Source of the DNA: Rhizobium sp. Root274
GTDB taxonomy: Bacteria; Pseudomonadota; Alphaproteobacteria; Rhizobiales; Rhizobiaceae
Assembly (NCBI RefSeq): GCF_001429245.1
Contig: NZ_LMJE01000013.1
Coordinates: forward strand, 1-64,000
Direction: 5' to 3'
DNA length: 64,000 nucleotides
This document shows, piece after piece, positions 63,723-64,000 of this stretch. Below the pieces are notes generated by a model that had not been told where the DNA came from, did no database searches, and saw nothing but the letters and a program-made list of their open reading frames with translations. A program made the translations under genes and the position numbers. Position 1 is the first letter of the stretch; each line of letters begins with the position of its first letter.

Positions 63723-64000
63723 GGGACCAAACTTTAGATCGCCGGGAATTAGAGTTTTCCGGCTCTGATCACGATGGCTGGCTGGCTGGTTGCGCCACCG
63801 GGATTATGCAGGGCGATTGGGACGTTATATCCGATTGCCGAGTGAGGACGCTCCTCGTTGTAGTACCTGCGCCAAGTCTCCAACTTTTCTCGGGAATCCG
63901 CAAGGGTCAGGAACCAGTGGGCGTTCAGGCATTCGGACCTGAGCTTGCTGTCGAACGCCTCGAGGAAGCCGTTGTCGGTTGGGTTGCCGGGCCGCGAGAA
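63723..64000 (-). mobile_element. End of an IS3-family (IS407-like) insertion sequence, partial
   Basis: The element runs off the right edge of the window. The non-coding end, about 45 bp between the transposase stop (63769) and the cotransporter remnant, reads leftward into TTTGGTCCCAG, which is a plausible terminal inverted repeat. The exact end and target duplication cannot be fixed because the other end is outside the window. Confidence 0.7.
63769..64000 (-). CDS. IS3-family transposase OrfB, C-terminal part (partial)
   Basis: Leftward frame of 77 codons open to the window edge. SRPGNPTDNGFLEAFDSKLRSECLNAHWFLTLADSREKLETWRRYYNEERPHSAIGYNVPIALHNPGG contains the last catalytic Glu of the DDE triad (in NGFLEAF) and the ERPHSAIGY motif of IS407-group transposases. 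The visible part is intact, so this copy may be a complete element beyond the edge, unlike the remnant at 63000. Confidence 0.88.

Overview
The window looks like a Rhizobiales (Rhizobiaceae) replicon, and probably an accessory-rich part of the genome. Evidence for this is the GC-rich coding sequence, the hut pathway that runs through HutF and HutG, several ABC-importer catabolic operons, AraC/SorC/GntR regulators and IS3-family scars. No rRNA, tRNA, CRISPR array or replication origin was found. All functional names rest on motifs read by eye and on gene context; no database search was possible.

Layout. (1) 1-4.8 kb: tail of a chemotaxis operon (end of a chemoreceptor, cheW, cheR, a cheB split by an in-frame TAG, and a diverged soluble receptor-like protein). 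(2) 4.8-8.7 kb: a ParA-type ATPase, then an agmatine deiminase and an amidase-signature enzyme. (3) 8.9-29.1 kb: a surface-protein island. A 3222-residue secreted protein made of about 20 DUF11-like repeats overlaps a 1240-residue outer-membrane barrel protein. These are followed by a PAS/pseudo-receiver protein and a Tat-exported L,D-transpeptidase that start at or across the preceding stop. Three AraC-type regulators bracket the operon, and AT-rich non-coding DNA lies beside two of them. (4) 29.7-42.1 kb: a sugar-phosphate island. One operon reads MtnK-like kinase, MtnA-like isomerase, split transketolase and RuBisCO-like protein. A divergent ribose-type ABC importer, an aldolase/SDR fusion and a SorC regulator complete it. 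A perfect 11-5-11 palindrome sits between the divergent operons. (5) 42.7-50.9 kb: hutIHGUD facing hutF-hutC. (6) 50.9-63.0 kb: a HisC-like aminotransferase, an SDR, a polyamine-type ABC importer, a HisD-like dehydrogenase, a zinc dehydrogenase, a GntR regulator, an APH-fold kinase and an FMN hydroxy-acid oxidase. (7) 63-64 kb: two IS3-family remnants flanking the 3' end of a Na/phosphate cotransporter gene.

How it fits together. Regions 5 and 6 share a 12-bp operator-like palindrome (ATGTATATACAT and near copies) in the hutI/hutF, hisC/SDR and ABC-operon promoters. This suggests that HutC or a relative controls both, and that region 6 handles a compound linked to histidine metabolism. Region 4 reads as uptake, C1 phosphorylation, aldose-ketose isomerisation and carbon-skeleton cleavage of a methylthioribose-like or 5-deoxypentose-like sugar. 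The combination with a RuBisCO-like protein and a split transketolase does not match a pathway I know. Region 3 is the best candidate for an undescribed envelope system.
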